The notes beneath the pieces were generated by a model. That model saw nothing but the letters and a program-made list of their open reading frames with translations, was not told where the DNA came from and did no database searches. From positions 62,001-126,000 of the forward strand of contig NZ_RXOE01000012.1 in assembly GCF_003965815.1 (NCBI RefSeq): a stretch of 64,000 bases of DNA. The letters run 5' to 3'. How positions within the stretch are numbered: position 1 is the stretch's first letter; every line of letters begins with the position of its first letter. Shown here one piece after another: positions 61,990 through 64,000 of the stretch. This DNA is from Variovorax gossypii. Its GTDB lineage: Bacteria > Pseudomonadota > Gammaproteobacteria > Burkholderiales > Burkholderiaceae_C. Made by a program: the position numbers and the translations under genes.

Positions 61990-62793
61990 TCAAACCTCTT
62001 TCGGGCCGGAGCCGAATTCCATGCGCTTGGCCCAGATCGTGATGGGCAGCAGAACCGCGAAGTAGGCGATCGCGATGAAGGTGTAGAGCTCCAGCGGCCG
62101 GTAGGTGTCATGGGCGATGACCTGGCCCTGGTAGAGCAGGTCGGGAACGGCCAGCACCGACAGCAGCGAGGTGTTCTTCAGCTGCATGATCGACTGGTTC
62201 ATCAGCGGCGGCACCATCTTCTTGAACGCCTGCGGAAGGATCACGCGCCGCAGCAGCTGCAGCCGCGTCATGCCCAGCGCCTTGGCGGCCTCGGTCTGGC
62301 CGGCGTCGATCGAGATGATCCCGCCGCGCACGATCTCCGAATAGAAGGCGCCACCGTAGAGCGACAGGCACAGCGTGGCGGCCACGACCGCCGACATCTC
62401 TATGCCCGTCAGCACTGGCAGTGCGTAGTAGAACCAGACGAGCTGGACCAGCACCGGCGTGCAGCGGAAGACCTCGATGTAGGCGCGCAGCGGCGCCGTG
62501 ATGACCGGGTTGCTCGACAGCCGCCCCAGGCCCGTCACCAGGCCGACGAGCAGCCCGAGCACCACGCAGATCACCGTGAAGAGCAAGGTGTAGAGCAGGC
62601 CCGACATCAGCAGGCTGCGGTACTTCCAGAGCACGCCGAAGTCCCAGTCGTAGCCGCCCGCCCCGGCTCCCAGGACTCCACCGGAGAAGTGCCGCAGGGC
62701 GGCCCAGGCGCCCGCGAGGGCCAGAATGATCAGCAGCGCCGTGCCGAGTGCAGAGCGGCTCTTCGGCTCGCTCGAAGATTCCACGCCGTCCAT
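61990..62793 (-). CDS. Polar amino-acid ABC transporter permease
   Basis: A 267-residue inner-membrane permease of the HisM/GlnP type with about five spans. The EAA loop is TEAAKALGMTRLQLLRRVIL, and YIEVFRCTPVLVQLVWFYYA is the family's typical segment. I chose the ATG 62793 (MDGVESS), ten bases after the binding-protein stop. It pairs with the ATPase and binding protein of this operon. Confidence 0.92.
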   Translation of the reverse strand: MDGVESSSEPKSRSALGTALLIILALAGAWAALRHFSGGVLGAGAGGYDWDFGVLWKYRSLLMSGLLYTLLFTVICVVLGLLVGLVTGLGRLSSNPVITAPLRAYIEVFRCTPVLVQLVWFYYALPVLTGIEMSAVVAATLCLSLYGGAFYSEIVRGGIISIDAGQTEAAKALGMTRLQLLRRVILPQAFKKMVPPLMNQSIMQLKNTSLLSVLAVPDLLYQGQVIAHDTYRPLELYTFIAIAYFAVLLPITIWAKRMEFGSGPKEV

Positions 62794-62803
62794 CGAAGCG
62801 CCC

Positions 62804-63640
62804 TCAGAACTTGATTTCGGGCGGGAAGGCACTGGCGGGCACGCCCGCGAGTTTCTCCATGTTCTTCAGGATGATGCTGCGGACGTCGCCTTTCGCACGG
62901 ACATCGGCCAGCCAGGCGTTGACGGCCTTCTGCATGCCGGTGTCGGCTTCCTTGCGCAGGCCAATGCTCACCGGAGCGGTGTAGACCGGCTGCGGGATGT
63001 ACATGGTGCCGATGGAGCCGCGCTTGGCGAGCAGCGGCTGGGCCAGCAGGATCACGAGGATCTGGCAGTCGGAACGGCCGGCCTGCAGCGACATCGTGGC
63101 GGCGCCCGAGTTCTCCAGGCGCGAGACATCGGCCTTGGGCAGCACGCGCGTGGCGAGCTGGTCATGGCTGGAGCCGACGTCCACCACGATCTTCATGTCG
63201 GGCGAATTCAGTTGCTCCCAGGTCTTCTGCGGGATGCCCTTCTTGCACACCACGGTGTAGGTGTTGTCGAAGAGCGTGTCGGAGAAGCCCACCACTTCCT
63301 TGCGCGCCGGCGTGGGGGCCATGCCGAACATGGCGTCGATCTTGTTGGACTGCAGGTCGAGCACCGCATTGCCCCAGGTGGTCTCGACGTACTCGACCTT
63401 GGCGCCGAGCTTCTGACCCAGGCTCTCCGCGAAGTCGGGGCCGAAACCTTCCCACTTGCCGGTCGTGATGTCCTTGGCGAAATATGGAATGGCGCCCGCG
63501 ACGGCGCCGACGCGCAACACCTTGGTGCGCTGCACGCGGGCCAGCGAGCTTTCAGCGGATTCCTGGGCGAAGGTCGAGCCCAGCGCGCAGACGGTTGTCA
63601 CAGCCACGAGGGCACGGAGAAGGATTCGTTTGGTAAGCAC
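62804..63640 (-). CDS. Polar amino-acid ABC transporter substrate-binding protein
   Basis: A protein of about 278 residues from the GTG 63640, preceded by GGAG; GTGs at 63646 and 63667 are alternatives. A signal peptide (ILLRALVAVTTVCALGSTFA) targets it to the periplasm. VLRVGAVAGAIPYFAKDITT, then WEGFGPDFAESLGQKLGAKV, is the SBP_bac_3 pattern. It is first in the operon and delivers the substrate, probably an amino acid, to the permease. Confidence 0.9.
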   Translation of the reverse strand: MLTKRILLRALVAVTTVCALGSTFAQESAESSLARVQRTKVLRVGAVAGAIPYFAKDITTGKWEGFGPDFAESLGQKLGAKVEYVETTWGNAVLDLQSNKIDAMFGMAPTPARKEVVGFSDTLFDNTYTVVCKKGIPQKTWEQLNSPDMKIVVDVGSSHDQLATRVLPKADVSRLENSGAATMSLQAGRSDCQILVILLAQPLLAKRGSIGTMYIPQPVYTAPVSIGLRKEADTGMQKAVNAWLADVRAKGDVRSIILKNMEKLAGVPASAFPPEIKF

Positions 63641-63667
63641 GTTCACTCCAAGCAAGAAGCTCGCCAC

Positions 63668-64000
63668 AAAAAGAAAAGGAAAGTATCGCTTTCCAGCCCG
63701 GGTCCAAGTCTAGAAGTCCGGACTGTCACAATCAACGCGGCACATCGTCAGGATGACGGAATTCTCTCGTCATACCGTCGGCGTCTTTGGCGAAATGCAG
63801 CCCGGCGCGCCGTTTCGTCGGTTTCGGCCGGGCATGCGGCGCTTCGTTGCGCGCAGCGACTTCAGACCTGAAAGTCATGACCTGGGGTTGGGGCTGGGGG
63901 CGCCTGCGACGGAAAAACCGGGGTGCATGACGCACCGATCGCAAGCACTGCAAGCGTCACGGATCGGGCCTCCGGGGCCAATCGGGACAAACGAGGAGGC
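63668..64000. other. Region upstream of the ABC transporter operon
   Basis: No gene was recognised up to the right edge. The first part should hold the promoter of the ABC operon, but no clear elements could be fixed. Confidence 0.4.

Noticed and set aside
62726..63871. Plus-strand frame opposite the ABC binding protein
   Set aside because: The minus strand encodes a typical binding protein with a signal peptide, so this is a shadow.
1..64000. CRISPR arrays, tRNA and rRNA genes, riboswitches
   Set aside because: I saw no regularly spaced direct repeats and no tRNA, rRNA or riboswitch-like sequence. A covariance-model search would be needed to exclude small RNAs.

Overview
The window is high-GC DNA from a betaproteobacterium, most likely Comamonadaceae (Variovorax or a close relative). 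I infer this from codon use and from the set of GST, HxlR, Lrp, LysR, SRPBCC, polar amino-acid ABC transporter and small Burkholderiales-type periplasmic genes. I saw no tRNA, rRNA, CRISPR array or intact insertion sequence. Family names come from motifs read by eye; no database search was run.

Bases 1-17,230 look like a defence/accessory island. In order they hold: a DNA adenine methyltransferase cut by the left edge; a small repeat protein; a tight three-gene unit (winged-helix protein, ParA-like ATPase with TPR-like tail, nitrilase-fold amidohydrolase); a decayed NERD-helicase; a large PD-(D/E)xK nuclease-like protein; a TIR domain fused to a DnaB-type RecA motor; a decayed nuclease; a possible HEPN-like protein; two XRE regulators; and a YhcG (DUF1016) nuclease.

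Bases 17,230-18,445 are a long gene-free, partly AT-rich stretch with two palindromes. Bases 18,446-33,879 hold nine co-directional genes, the last six packed or overlapping. They are an unknown 236-aa protein, a 66-aa protein, a collagen-like glycine-rich protein, a two-domain terpene-cyclase-like enzyme, a CPPC thioredoxin-like protein, a PhyH-type dioxygenase, a 2,852-aa RHS protein ending in a caspase/C80-like His-Cys domain, a P450 and a methyltransferase. A giant polymorphic-toxin-type protein inside a natural-product tailoring operon is the most unusual feature here.

Bases 33,880-38,200 are a junkyard: an AbiE pair with a broken toxin gene, a P-type ATPase tail, an IS5-like transposase tail, a LysR-like tail and a cyclopropane-fatty-acid synthase piece, around one intact HEAT-repeat gene. 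Bases 38,367-51,000 mix lipoproteins, regulator/enzyme pairs (GST-ArsR-SRPBCC; HxlR facing DoxX-SDR), small periplasmic proteins and more gene fragments (yhcG start, IS21, phosphoketolase, debranching enzyme).

Bases 51,098-63,667 look like ordinary chromosome. They hold an acyl-CoA dehydrogenase/PIG-L/methyltransferase set near Dps and a GT2 glycosyltransferase, small membrane proteins, a response regulator, a truncated class IV aminotransferase, an Lrp-racemase pair, a LysR regulator, and a polar amino-acid ABC transporter operon ending in a GFA-family protein.
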